Shown: positions 53,597-62,900 of the stretch, piece by piece
How the letters are laid out: each line of letters begins with the position of its first letter
Position numbering within the stretch: position 1 is the stretch's first letter
NCBI GenBank assembly: GCA_020639095.1
Contig: JACKHH010000001.1
Location: forward strand, 62,001 to 126,000
Reading direction: 5' to 3'
Length of the DNA stretch: 64,000 nt
Source: Phycisphaerales bacterium
Lineage (GTDB): Bacteria; Planctomycetota; Phycisphaerae; UBA1845
The notes under the pieces: model-generated
Database searches by the model: none
What the model was told of the DNA's origin: nothing
The model's input: only the letters and a program-made list of their open reading frames with translations
Program-made: the position numbers and the translations under genes

Positions 53597-54457
53597 CTAC
53601 GCGATCGACGCCAGCGGTCTGATCGCGCTTTCCAGCGACGGAATATCCAGCTTGCGCCCCAGATCGAACGGCAACATCGTACCGTGATTGTGATCGCTCG
53701 CGAGAATGATCATGCGTTCGTGCACCACGTTGTACCCCGACTCCTGTGGTTGGTGCCCGCAGATGAAGAAGTCCACGTCCCACGCCTGCGCCAGCGTCGC
53801 AAGCTGATCGGCTGACTGATGTCGCCCCCACACCAGCGCATACCCGCTGCCGCCATCCTGGATATCGCCGTTCGTCGGCTTGCGGCGTACCACGTCAGGG
53901 TCGAAGTACCCCATCGCCGAAGGGCTGGGCAGCGAGTGCGTGATCATCACGCGATTGGCTGTGCGAATCGCCAGCGGATACGAACCGATGAACTCCATGA
54001 TCGCGTCGGCGACAATCGTGTACGCATCGCCATACGTTTGCCGCAAACCCGCGAGAAAACTGTACGTGACGATGCGTCCGCCCTTGCTGATATCCTGCTC
54101 GATGTACTGCGCCAGCTCGTGATTGCTCTGAATAAAATGGATCTGATCGGGATATTGGGTTTTCCAAGTGGCTGCAGTTAACAGCGCTTCGTGCGACATG
54201 TCCAGCCCGGCAAGCCCCGACGGTTCCTCGTGAATGATCTCGTGCAGCACGACGTGTCGCGTCGGCGCATGCTCCAGATCACTGAAGTTCATGATGCGTT
54301 CGAGGTTGCGACGATGCCCGTGCAAATCACCGGTGGCGACAAGCTGCCCGTAGTTGGGCAGGCAGATCGTGGCGCCTTCGAGATGCTCTTCTTCGCGATT
54401 GCAGCGCGCAGCCTCACGGTAGATGCGTGCGTCGTTTTCTGCCTGTTGCGTACTCAT
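53597..54457 (-). CDS. Metallophosphoesterase (PPP-like phosphatase), coupled to a kinase
   Basis: This protein has 286 residues. It shows the calcineurin-like fold: GDLHGHRRNLERI, then QSNHELAQY, the His in ITHSLPSPSAMGYF and CGHQPQESGYNVV. The usual GD(x)ND motif is reduced, since the second Asp/Asn is not evident in HEIIHEEPSG, so the metal site differs from classical PPPs. Its start overlaps the kinase stop by 4 bases (54454-54457). This suggests a kinase/phosphatase pair with opposed activity, which is inferred from context. Confidence 0.75.
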   Translation of the reverse strand: MSTQQAENDARIYREAARCNREEEHLEGATICLPNYGQLVATGDLHGHRRNLERIMNFSDLEHAPTRHVVLHEIIHEEPSGLAGLDMSHEALLTAATWKTQYPDQIHFIQSNHELAQYIEQDISKGGRIVTYSFLAGLRQTYGDAYTIVADAIMEFIGSYPLAIRTANRVMITHSLPSPSAMGYFDPDVVRRKPTNGDIQDGGSGYALVWGRHQSADQLATLAQAWDVDFFICGHQPQESGYNVVHERMIILASDHNHGTMLPFDLGRKLDIPSLESAIRPLASIA

Positions 54458-55401
54458 GCTTCCTTCACATCCCGCGTATCTGGGGGATTCGTCGTACCCG
54501 GTGCCGCGCCCTCGATCTCAGCAGAAGCAGCGTCCGCGCTCGGTTCCGCAGCCACCTGCTTGCTCGCCCGCAGGTCCGCCAGCTTCTTGCGCCACAGCTT
54601 CTGCACGATTTGCAGGCGCGACTCAACTTGTTGCATGTTGCCAGGCCGATCCTTCGGGTTCGACTTGCAACAGTCCATGATGAGCTGGCTCAGCGCCAGC
54701 GGAAACTTGTCGTTGATCTCCTTGGGACTGAGCGGCTTGTCGGACTTCACCACCTCGACACCGCCGCGCAAGTGCACGGGCAACTCCGTCGGAAAGTTCT
54801 GCCCGGTGAGCACCCAGTACATCGTCGCGCCCAGGTTGAACACATCCGTCCGCTGATCCAGCGTCGAGCGCCGCACCTGCTCGGGCGCGATGTAATCCGG
54901 TGTCCCCTGGATGCGTTCCTTCTTGTGGCCGATGGGGCAGCTCTGGCCGAAGTCGATGATCTTTACCACGCCCTTCGCGCCGACCAGCACGTTGTTCGGC
55001 TTCATGTCCGCGTGAATGTGCCCCGTCTTGTGCAGCGCCGCCAAACCCTTCGCCACCTTCTGGAAGATCGTCAGAAAATGATCGAGTCGGTTCGGGCGAT
55101 GCTGCTCCAGCGATTTGCCCTCGACGAACTCCATCAACAGCATCACTTCGTTGGTTTGCAGCCACTTCTTGTTGCGGTGCAACGTGAAACTGTGGCGCAG
55201 GAACGGGTGCTGAATCCCGTGGCTCACGTCGTACTCGACCTGGACCTGCTCGATGAACCGATCATCATCCGCCTCACGACGCACCACCCGCTTGAGCGAG
55301 CGGTACTCGCCGGACGACTCCTCGAGCACCTGGAAGATCGTCGAGCGCGCTCCCTGACCGAGCGTGGTGACCGTGCGGTATCCCGGAATCAGGTCTGCCA
55401 A
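54454..55401 (-). CDS. Soluble Hanks-type Ser/Thr protein kinase
   Basis: This protein has 315 residues. The kinase domain spans about 8-270: glycine loop GQGARSTIF, Lys in SLKRVV, catalytic loop HADMKPNN (HRD to HAD), metal-binding DFGQSC, and APEQVRR. No transmembrane segment was seen. The C-terminus (about 275-315) is Ala/Pro/Asp-rich and flexible. It is upstream of the phosphatase, overlapping by 4 bases. HAD is a common variant that lacks the Arg regulating the activation loop, so activity may not need activation-loop phosphorylation. Confidence 0.88.
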   Translation of the reverse strand: MADLIPGYRTVTTLGQGARSTIFQVLEESSGEYRSLKRVVRREADDDRFIEQVQVEYDVSHGIQHPFLRHSFTLHRNKKWLQTNEVMLLMEFVEGKSLEQHRPNRLDHFLTIFQKVAKGLAALHKTGHIHADMKPNNVLVGAKGVVKIIDFGQSCPIGHKKERIQGTPDYIAPEQVRRSTLDQRTDVFNLGATMYWVLTGQNFPTELPVHLRGGVEVVKSDKPLSPKEINDKFPLALSQLIMDCCKSNPKDRPGNMQQVESRLQIVQKLWRKKLADLRASKQVAAEPSADAASAEIEGAAPGTTNPPDTRDVKEA

Positions 55402-55498
55402 GGTGCGCTATCCTCCGGCGCTGCCGCGTCGATCCCGGTCGCCGTGAAACGGTTGCCCCCAACTGGCTCGCCAGCCCTCGCCCCGAGCCCAGGGGGCC

Positions 55499-55504
55499 AT
55501 TATA
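55499..55504 (-). promoter_or_regulatory. TATAAT box upstream of the kinase-phosphatase pair
   Basis: A perfect TATAAT on the minus strand (55504-55499) about 98 bases upstream of the kinase start. No good -35 is seen. Confidence 0.35.
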
Positions 55505-55570
55505 CGCAAGGGGGGGATTTGATCCACGACGTGGAAAGTGGCTTGGAATGGTGGGTTTCTCGCGTCGAAG

Positions 55571-56551
55571 TCACTCCAGCGCGTCGAGATGGCTCGCCTG
55601 CCCACCGGGTCCAATGAGCACGAGTTGGTCACCGGCTTGGATGCGTTCCTCCGGGCCCGGGCTGAAGATCTGGCTGCCGTCCGCGTGCTTGATCGCGACG
55701 ACCATCATCTTGGCGGATTCGCGAATCCCCGAATCGCGCAGTCGCCTGCCCACGAGCCGAGATTCGCCCTCGATCTCATACTGCGCGATCTCGATGTCCA
55801 CGCCCTTGGCCGCCATGTCCACGAGTTCAACGACGTGCGGGCGGCACAGAATGTTCGCCGACTTCTGCGCACCGATCATCTGCGGGCAGATGACCGCCGT
55901 CGCCCCCGCCCGCTTCAGCTTCCGCTCGGTCGCGGGCTGCTCCGCACGCGCGATGATCGTCATCTGAGGCCGCATGTCCCGCGCGCTCAGCGTGACGAAC
56001 ACGTTATCCGAATCGCTGCTCAAGCAGGTCACCAGCGCCTTCGCGTGCATGATCCCCGCGACCTCCAGCGTGCCCTCCTCCGTCGCGTCACCGCACACGC
56101 ACAACACGCCCTGCTCCGCGAGGTCCAGCGACCCGTCGCGATCGATCGCGACAAAGGGCACACGCTCGCGCTGCAACTGACTCGCGAGCTGCGCCCCCAT
56201 CCGTCCATAACCGCACACGATGACGTGGTTGCGAAGTTCGGCGATCTTGGCTTTCATACGAACCCCTTCCCGAATGGCGCGCAGCTCACCACCCACCACC
56301 AGCGACACCAGGTTGGCCAGCGCCACCGCCAGTGCCGTATAGCCGACGAGGATGATGATCATCGTCAGCGTCCTGCCGGTCTTGTCGAGCGGAAAAACCT
56401 CTTCGTACCCCACAGTCGTCAGCGTGATGACCGTCATGTACAGCGAATCAGCCACCGACTGCCCAAGCACGATGACATAGGACGCCGTCGACGCGACGAT
56501 CACCGTGATCACCGCGCCAATCGAAACCCACAATCGCACCTGAGGACGCAA
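55571..56551 (-). CDS. Potassium channel with RCK (TrkA-N/TrkA-C) domains
   Basis: This protein has 326 residues. There are two transmembrane helices around the pore filter TTVGYEE, preceded by ITVIVASTASYVIVLGQ and followed by TMIIILVGYTALAVALANL. A Rossmann RCK domain (HVIVCGYGRMGAQLASQL) and a C-terminal TrkA-C domain (GQSRLVGRRL-type, GDQLVLIGPGG) follow. It looks like a complete Kch-type channel, gated by nucleotide or calcium binding. The start is a TTG because the upstream frame has a stop; GTG at residue 5 is possible. Confidence 0.88.
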   Translation of the reverse strand: MRPQVRLWVSIGAVITVIVASTASYVIVLGQSVADSLYMTVITLTTVGYEEVFPLDKTGRTLTMIIILVGYTALAVALANLVSLVVGGELRAIREGVRMKAKIAELRNHVIVCGYGRMGAQLASQLQRERVPFVAIDRDGSLDLAEQGVLCVCGDATEEGTLEVAGIMHAKALVTCLSSDSDNVFVTLSARDMRPQMTIIARAEQPATERKLKRAGATAVICPQMIGAQKSANILCRPHVVELVDMAAKGVDIEIAQYEIEGESRLVGRRLRDSGIRESAKMMVVAIKHADGSQIFSPGPEERIQAGDQLVLIGPGGQASHLDALE

Positions 56552-56582
56552 AACCGTTAACTCCTATCGCGCGACAAAACGA

Positions 56583-56612
56583 AATCCGAGCCGCGACTGT
56601 AAGGGAGCGGAC
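56583..56612. repeat. Dispersed repeat, type B (copy 1)
   Basis: A 30-base stretch identical to 62434-62463, containing CGCGACTGTAAGGGAGCGG. It is intergenic, between the K channel and the glycosyltransferase genes. A degenerate 17-base fragment (one mismatch) occurs at about 503-519. Confidence 0.8.
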
Positions 56613-56658
56613 GAAAACGTGACCGTTAACCGCGCTCAACCAACGCGCAATCAACGAA

Positions 56659-57750
56659 TCATCCCGACCGCTTGTCCGGAACGTGCTCCAATATCGCGAT
56701 GATCATCACCACGCAAACCGTCTGCCCCAGGATCAACGCGGCGCTGAACCAGTTCGCATGCGGCAAGAGCATCGCGGGCAAACCGGTCGCCGCCGTCGCC
56801 AGGTAAATCGTCAGCACCGACGCACGCGTCGACATTCCACGGCGAATCAACCGGTGCGAAAAGTGCCGCCGGTCGCCACGGAACGGACTCTCCCCCGCCT
56901 TCAAACGATGCACGATCACGCTGGCCACGTCGTACAACGGCACCGCCAGCACCAGCAGCGGCACCAGGACGCCCACCGGATGCGTCTGCCGCCCAGGGTC
57001 CCAGTACGTCGTCAGCACCGTCAGCACGGCCATCAGGTACCCGACGACCATGCTGCCCGCGTCGCCCATGAACACGCTCGCCGGCGAGAAGTTGAAAATG
57101 AGAAATCCCAACAGCGCCCCCACCAGCACCCACGCCAGCGTCGGCACGAAGATTTGCCCGGCGATCATCGCGGACCCGGCAAAGATCGCACCCGCGATCG
57201 CCGCCACCCCGGCGCTCAAACCGTCCATGTTGTCCAGAAAGTTGAACGCGTTGACGATGAGCACGATCCAGAACACCGTGAGCGCGATCGACACCGGCGC
57301 CCCCAGCGCCTCGCCTGCGCGAATCCCGAACCCCCACGCCAGTGCGAGTCCCACGCCAATCTCGATCGCGAGTTTGCTCCAGGGGCCCAACGGCTTGGCG
57401 TCGTCGACGAGGCCCACGACATGCAGCACCAACCCCCCGCCGACCACCGCGAGCAACACCGGCAGCTTCGACGCAATGCCCGAAAGGTGCGGCACAACGA
57501 ACTCAGGAAACCACGTCGGCACCCCGCTCGCCAGCGCCCACTTCGCCAGCAGCACACCAACCAGCAGCGGCGCAAACACCGCCAACATGATCGCCACACC
57601 CCCGCCCAGCGCCACCGGCGAAGCGTGCTCCTTGTGCCCCCCAGGCCGGTCCACAAAACCAATGCGCAGCGCCACCCGCCGCACCACCGCGGTCAACACC
57701 GCGGAAAGCACCAGCGCACCAACCAGCGCCGCTAACGCAATGGTCCCCAT
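56659..57750 (-). CDS. WecA/MraY-type undecaprenyl-phosphate sugar-1-phosphate transferase
   Basis: This protein has 363 residues from ATG 57750; the longer frame is unlikely. It has about ten hydrophobic segments. Motifs: VDRPGGHKEHASP, VGLVDDAKPLGPW (DD), NAFNFLDNMDGLSAG, FMGDAGSM and HRLKAGESPFRGDRRHFSHRL (HH). These match the polyprenyl-phosphate GlcNAc-1-phosphate transferase family, which initiates cell-wall or surface polysaccharide. The substrate sugar cannot be told. It fits the polysaccharide theme of the PEP-CTERM genes. Confidence 0.88.
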   Translation of the reverse strand: MGTIALAALVGALVLSAVLTAVVRRVALRIGFVDRPGGHKEHASPVALGGGVAIMLAVFAPLLVGVLLAKWALASGVPTWFPEFVVPHLSGIASKLPVLLAVVGGGLVLHVVGLVDDAKPLGPWSKLAIEIGVGLALAWGFGIRAGEALGAPVSIALTVFWIVLIVNAFNFLDNMDGLSAGVAAIAGAIFAGSAMIAGQIFVPTLAWVLVGALLGFLIFNFSPASVFMGDAGSMVVGYLMAVLTVLTTYWDPGRQTHPVGVLVPLLVLAVPLYDVASVIVHRLKAGESPFRGDRRHFSHRLIRRGMSTRASVLTIYLATAATGLPAMLLPHANWFSAALILGQTVCVVMIIAILEHVPDKRSG

Positions 57751-57824
57751 GGCTGCAAAGTCTAAAGACAGAAATGCAAGTGCGAAAGTGGGAAGTCGAA
57801 TAACGAATCGGTGCACGCGGCAAA

Positions 57825-58676
57825 TCAAGAAACCCAACTGCCGATGCCGTCGATGCGATACTGGCCATCCTCGATAATGATTCGCAGAAAGTCCCCCCCT
57901 CCGCAAAGAAAACCTTCCATCACCCCACTATGGATATCGATCTGGTTTCCGTCGCGTTCAATCCAAACAATGGGCGCCTGATTATCGAACTCTTGAGCGA
58001 TGCCGCCGAAACCAGGAGGATGCGGGCTCGGCGGTAGCCCGTGTACAAAATCCATGACGCTGACGAGTTCGCTTTCGGAAAAGTCCGTCGGTGTGCGGAA
58101 GGGCATCAAGACTCCACTCGGCAAATCAAGTCGGCCGTCGAACGGCATCTCGGCCTTGGAGATTTGTACATAAGTCGGTAGTGGTCGACTGGTTGCTTGC
58201 GTTGTGCCGCAATCATCGTCGAGATCTTCGATCAGGGAGTTTAGTTGTTTCGCCACTGCATCCCGACTCGAATCAAACGAGAACACACGTCCCCTGCGAA
58301 CCCGCGCATTTTCGCTGTCGGGTGCAAAGTACACATCGCCCGAACAAATCTGCTCGCCGTCGCGAGTATGGTTCATTCTGAGGGCAATGAACCAAACTCG
58401 CTTGCCAACTTCGACTCTCTCTTGTGCTTTGTCGATTATTGCATGAAGTTGATTACTGGCCAGCGAATCGACCTGGAATCGGCTGGTCACGACAACTGGG
58501 ACTTCGTGAACCTCACGCGCCGTACCAGCGCCCTTTGGTTCGCCTGGATTCGTATGCAACGCTTCACTTGCGCGCGGCTTGCAACAGGAGGTGGTCAACA
58601 ACAAGGAAATTGCGAAAACAAGGAATCCTTTGGCGAAGCGCATCGTCACGGCCCTCACAACCCGATTCATCCTCAC
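57825..58676 (-). CDS. Lipoprotein of unknown function
   Basis: This protein has 283 residues. After a basic start (MRMNRVVRAVTMRFAKG) comes FLVFAISLLLTTSC, a hydrophobic leader with a lipobox-like LLTTSC. The rest is soluble and of mixed fold, with Cys residues (GEQICSGDVY, DDDCGTT) that could form a disulfide. It has no enzyme motif. An alternative start is the internal Met12 (MRFAKGFLV). It lies next to the KASIII gene but is probably separate. No family was recognised. Confidence 0.6.
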   Translation of the reverse strand: MRMNRVVRAVTMRFAKGFLVFAISLLLTTSCCKPRASEALHTNPGEPKGAGTAREVHEVPVVVTSRFQVDSLASNQLHAIIDKAQERVEVGKRVWFIALRMNHTRDGEQICSGDVYFAPDSENARVRRGRVFSFDSSRDAVAKQLNSLIEDLDDDCGTTQATSRPLPTYVQISKAEMPFDGRLDLPSGVLMPFRTPTDFSESELVSVMDFVHGLPPSPHPPGFGGIAQEFDNQAPIVWIERDGNQIDIHSGVMEGFLCGGGDFLRIIIEDGQYRIDGIGSWVS

Positions 58677-58711
58677 TCACACACCTCAGCACTTATGTTG
58701 CAGATGAAGCC

Positions 58712-59788
58712 TTACCACTCCCACCCCAAGATCAAACAGTTCAGCCCGCTACCGATCCCGCAGAACGCCACGCGTTGACCCGCTTCGAGAAACCCGCGTT
58801 CATCGGCAATGGCTGCGGTGATCGGCAACGATACCGTCCCGATATTTCCCAGGTACTCGAACGTCGAGTAGTCGCGTTCCGGCGAATAACGCAGCGCCTT
58901 GAGCACCGCGTCGCGATGCCACGCCCCCACCTGATGGCAGATCGTGCGATCCGGCGCCTCGCGCCAACCGATCTCGGCATGAAAGTCCTGCCACGTCCGC
59001 GCGCCCAGCGCCACCCCGTTCTCCAGGACAGCCGCTGCCTCCGTCTCCATCACCATCGGTGCCGATGAAGGAATTCCCGTATCCGGCCCCCAGCGACACA
59101 GGTGGTGATGCTCCGGCGCGCTGCGAATCGTCGCACCACACAACCGGTGCGTACGCGTCGCACCACCCGGCGCATGGCCACCCGGCGATTGGCCACCCGA
59201 CACATCACCAGCCGTCAGCAGTACACCGATCGCACCCGATCCACCGGTCAGCGTCGCAAGGCTGGGTCGAAGTGCCGACATGTCCGGGTTCGCCAGCAGC
59301 CGGTCGATCGTCAAATCCACAATCTGCCGCGCCGACTCGCACGACACGACCAGACCAGCCTTGATCTGCCCCAGCTCGATCGCGTTCGCCACCAGCACCA
59401 TGCCGTTGAGCACACCCAGGCAAGCGTTCGAAACGTCGAACACCTCCGCGGCACCGCCAACCCCGAGCGCGTCCGCGACCGCACAGGCAGTGGCTGGCTC
59501 CAGGTTGTCGCGACACACCCCGCCATACACGAGCATGCCCACGTCTTCACTACGCACTCCGCCCGCGCGCAGCGCCTTGCGACCCGCACGCGCCGCCTGC
59601 TCCCACATCGCCTGCCGCGGATGCCAGTACCGCCGTTCACGAATCCCGGTCAGCATCTCCACCTGCCCGCGTGGCAACTTGAGCTGCGCATAAAGCGGCG
59701 CCAACCGCTCCTCCAACGACTCCGAAGTAACCACATTCGGCGCCAACTCATAACCAATGGCAGCAAGATGAACCCGGCTATAGATCAT
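58712..59788 (-). CDS. KASIII/FabH-like thiolase-fold enzyme
   Basis: This protein has 358 residues. The catalytic triad is Cys123 in SNACLGVLNG, His285 in CHQVG and Asn315 in YLGNIG. FabH-type ketosynthases condense acyl-CoA with malonyl-ACP. It carries a low-complexity insert GGQSPGGHAPGGA at 198-210, in a surface loop, from a short tandem DNA repeat near 59165-59200. It sits downstream of the PfaC-like gene in the same direction (about 197 bases), which suggests joint action in lipid or polyketide synthesis. The substrate is not known. Confidence 0.85.
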   Translation of the reverse strand: MIYSRVHLAAIGYELAPNVVTSESLEERLAPLYAQLKLPRGQVEMLTGIRERRYWHPRQAMWEQAARAGRKALRAGGVRSEDVGMLVYGGVCRDNLEPATACAVADALGVGGAAEVFDVSNACLGVLNGMVLVANAIELGQIKAGLVVSCESARQIVDLTIDRLLANPDMSALRPSLATLTGGSGAIGVLLTAGDVSGGQSPGGHAPGGATRTHRLCGATIRSAPEHHHLCRWGPDTGIPSSAPMVMETEAAAVLENGVALGARTWQDFHAEIGWREAPDRTICHQVGAWHRDAVLKALRYSPERDYSTFEYLGNIGTVSLPITAAIADERGFLEAGQRVAFCGIGSGLNCLILGWEW

Positions 59789-59808
59789 GCAACGTCACTC
59801 AAAAGTCT

Positions 59809-59964
59809 GAACCACCAAGGCACAAAGACACCAAGAACAGCGATATTGAAGGATCAAGAACGCAAGGTCAAATACCGGAAAGGAATGCCAACCACCTCAA
59901 AGAGAATCGCGCATATCGGCACAAAAACAAATCCGTTCTTGGTGCCTTGGTGCCTTTGTGGTTC
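59809..59964. repeat. Long imperfect inverted repeat (about 156 bp)
   Basis: Arms 59809-59838 and 59935-59964 match at 27 of 30 positions in inverted orientation. The 96-base middle is not coding. It resembles a dispersed hairpin element between the KASIII and PfaC-like genes. Confidence 0.75.
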
Positions 59965-59985
59965 AAAACCAAACGAAAGCGCAAC

Positions 59986-62900
59986 CTATTTCGGAACAAG
60001 CGAAATCCCGAAATCGCGCATCTCATAAATCGTCACGCCGTCAACGGAAAGAAATCCGTTCGCACGCAGCGTCGGAACCGCACCGTCTTCAATCCCCGTG
60101 ATCGCAGCCTCCACCGTCACCAGCTTGTTCGTCGGGATAATCTGCCCGCGATACATCCACGTGTGCGGCGCGTGCAACCGAATCGGCGTGAAGCGATGCG
60201 TCTTCCCGTGCGACACGCCCCAGCGTTCGATCGCAATCAGCTTGAGCAACTGCTGAAACGACTCAAGCCCGAGCGATCCGGGACACACCGGGTCCTGATA
60301 GAAGTGCGCCGCGAAGAACCACTCCGCCGGGTCAACCGCCTTCACCCCGCGAATGAACCCCAAACCGGCCGGCCCACCATCGGGCAGATAACACGTGATC
60401 TCATCGATCATCCGCAGCGCCCGCGCGGGAAACGCCAAACTGCCCGCGGCATCACGCTGCCGGTCGTCGGGGTCACGCGGAGCCGCGTCCGCAATCGTGA
60501 TTTCCCCATGCCGTGAAACCGCGTCTTCACCCGGCACGAAACGCCGATCAGCCGCGTCGCGCACGCCCACCTGCTGCGCCAGCGCCGCAGTCGAAAAGAA
60601 TCCGAAACTGGTATCCCCGTCATACACGCAGCGCCCGCCCCGCCAGACCTGCATGTCGAACTCCTCGATGATCATCCCGCCCGCTTCCGCCACGCTCGTC
60701 AAACGCACACGCGTCGTCAGCGCACCCGCATCCGGAAAGACCTCCTCCAGCAAACGCGCCGTCCCACCCAGATTGCGAAAATGCAAATCCTGCCCGCTGC
60801 GCAGCGCCGACCCTTTATAAGCCGCCAACCACCCGCAGGGCTGAAGCGCGATCTCAAGCAACACCGCGAACGGCATCGCACGCTGCCGGTTGGCTGCGAA
60901 ATACCAGGCGTCCGGCGGAACGTCGTACTGCCCTTCGATCCACCCCTCCGCGACCAACTCCCACGCCTTCGCCCGCGTCTCCGTGATCCGCGTCAGCACG
61001 TCATAGGGCGGACCCGGCAACCGCGCGATCCGCCGCTCGCGATCAAACACGCGATAAGGTTCCCCGAACGCCTCCGAAGGCTTGCCCACCGCGAACGCCA
61101 TGATCCGATCATAGTCATACACCGCGGGTTTTGCGCCATTGGGAATTACAACATCCCCAATCGGCGCGATCGCGGTATCCACCGGCGCGTCTTTCCGCCA
61201 GAGTCGCGCCACATCCTCGCGTGAAACGCCCGACAACTTCAGCGACATGTCGGTGAAGCGCACGATCTTCTCACCGTCGCCGTACATCAGCGCGTCCGCG
61301 ATCACGAACGGTTCCGGACCGTAACCGATCGCCTTCACGTGTACTTCGTACGTCACCATCCGCGTGGCGGACGTCACCGGTCCGCGACAGCGCAGAGCAG
61401 CCGGTGTGTCGTGCACCGGCTCGTAACGCACCGCATCATGCTCGGCGACCCAGCCCAGACGCATCAGCAGAATCCGCAGCGTGTGCGCGCAACACTCGTA
61501 CATCAGCGTGCCCGGCATCACCATGTCATCAACAAAGTGACACGTGAGGAACCAATCGTCCGGGTGAATGTCCGCCTCCGCGCGAATCAGACCGAGCCCA
61601 TAGCGCCCACCGCGCGCATCCAACTCCACCACGCGATGCACCAGCCGCAACCGCCCATCGGGCAAGCGCACCGGCTCGTGAATTGGCAAATCCGCAAACG
61701 CCTGCCCAAAGCACGCAGCCAGATCACCGCGCCGCAGCGCATCCACCTGCGCTTCGTCATACGCCTCAACACCACCGACCGGCGCCAACGGCACCCAGTC
61801 ATCCGGCAGCGCCCGCTTCGCCGGCGTGCGTTCATCCGCCGTCTCGATGATCCCGCCTGATTCACGAATCTCCTGCTCGGTGAAGAAACCCGCGCACCCG
61901 TCGCGCATGCTCAACACCGGCACGCCGTTCACCGTCCCGTCAAACTCGAAGAAGAAGAGATACGTCTCACCCTGCCGCACAAACTTGTTGATGCGAATGT
62001 CGTACCGCACCGTCTCGCCCGCCGTCGGCAGCCCCCGGAAAAACCGCACCGTCGCGTCGAGCAGGCGATACGCCCGCGTCCCACGCACGCGCTGGTCGAT
62101 CCCCAGATACGAACACAAGAACAGGTCAGCCTGCCCGCTTTCGACCGTGATCGACGTCGGCATCACCCCGCCGTCGAGATACCAGTCGCCCGGCAAAACA
62201 TCGTGCTCCGTCACCAACCGGCCCGCACCCAGCGAGCACTTCTCACCCTCGACCGAGAGAATCCGATCCACCAACATCAACGGCTCGTCGGGCAAACGCA
62301 CGCGCACCGGATAGCCATCCACCTCAGCGAACTCAGGCCCCAGCACCTTCGCGACCGACCCAACGGCAAACTCCAAACACAGTTCACGCGAAAACGCCAC
62401 GTCCCGCGGCACCGCAACATCATGAGACGCCCCAATCCGAGCCGCGACTGTAAGGGAGCGGACATCACCCGAATCCGCCAACTCGCTCAACCCATCATCC
62501 AACAAAGAGGACGTCGCGAGTCCATCCCGCGAAAGCGCAGTATCCCGCTCACCAACCAAGGACGCAGCACTCTCCCCCACCAAACCCGCCAGATCATCCG
62601 TCCCCAGGTGCGCCAGCACCTGCGATTGCAACGCCAGCGCAGCCCCCATCCCCTCCGTCGCCGCTTGGGAAAACCGAAGGTAAGCGTCGTGCGCGTCCGA
62701 AGCAGCCAATCCCGCCGCAGCCACCACACCCGCCAACGAACGCTCAGCCGATTCCCCAACCGGCACATCGAATTCCCGCGGCGATTCCTCGATGCGCACC
62801 GGCTCAACATTGTGGTGCAGGCTTCCAGCCTGCATCCCCTCAACAACCGGCGCCGCCTCTGCAGCCACCGGCACGCCCGCACCACGCGGCACCCGAGGAT

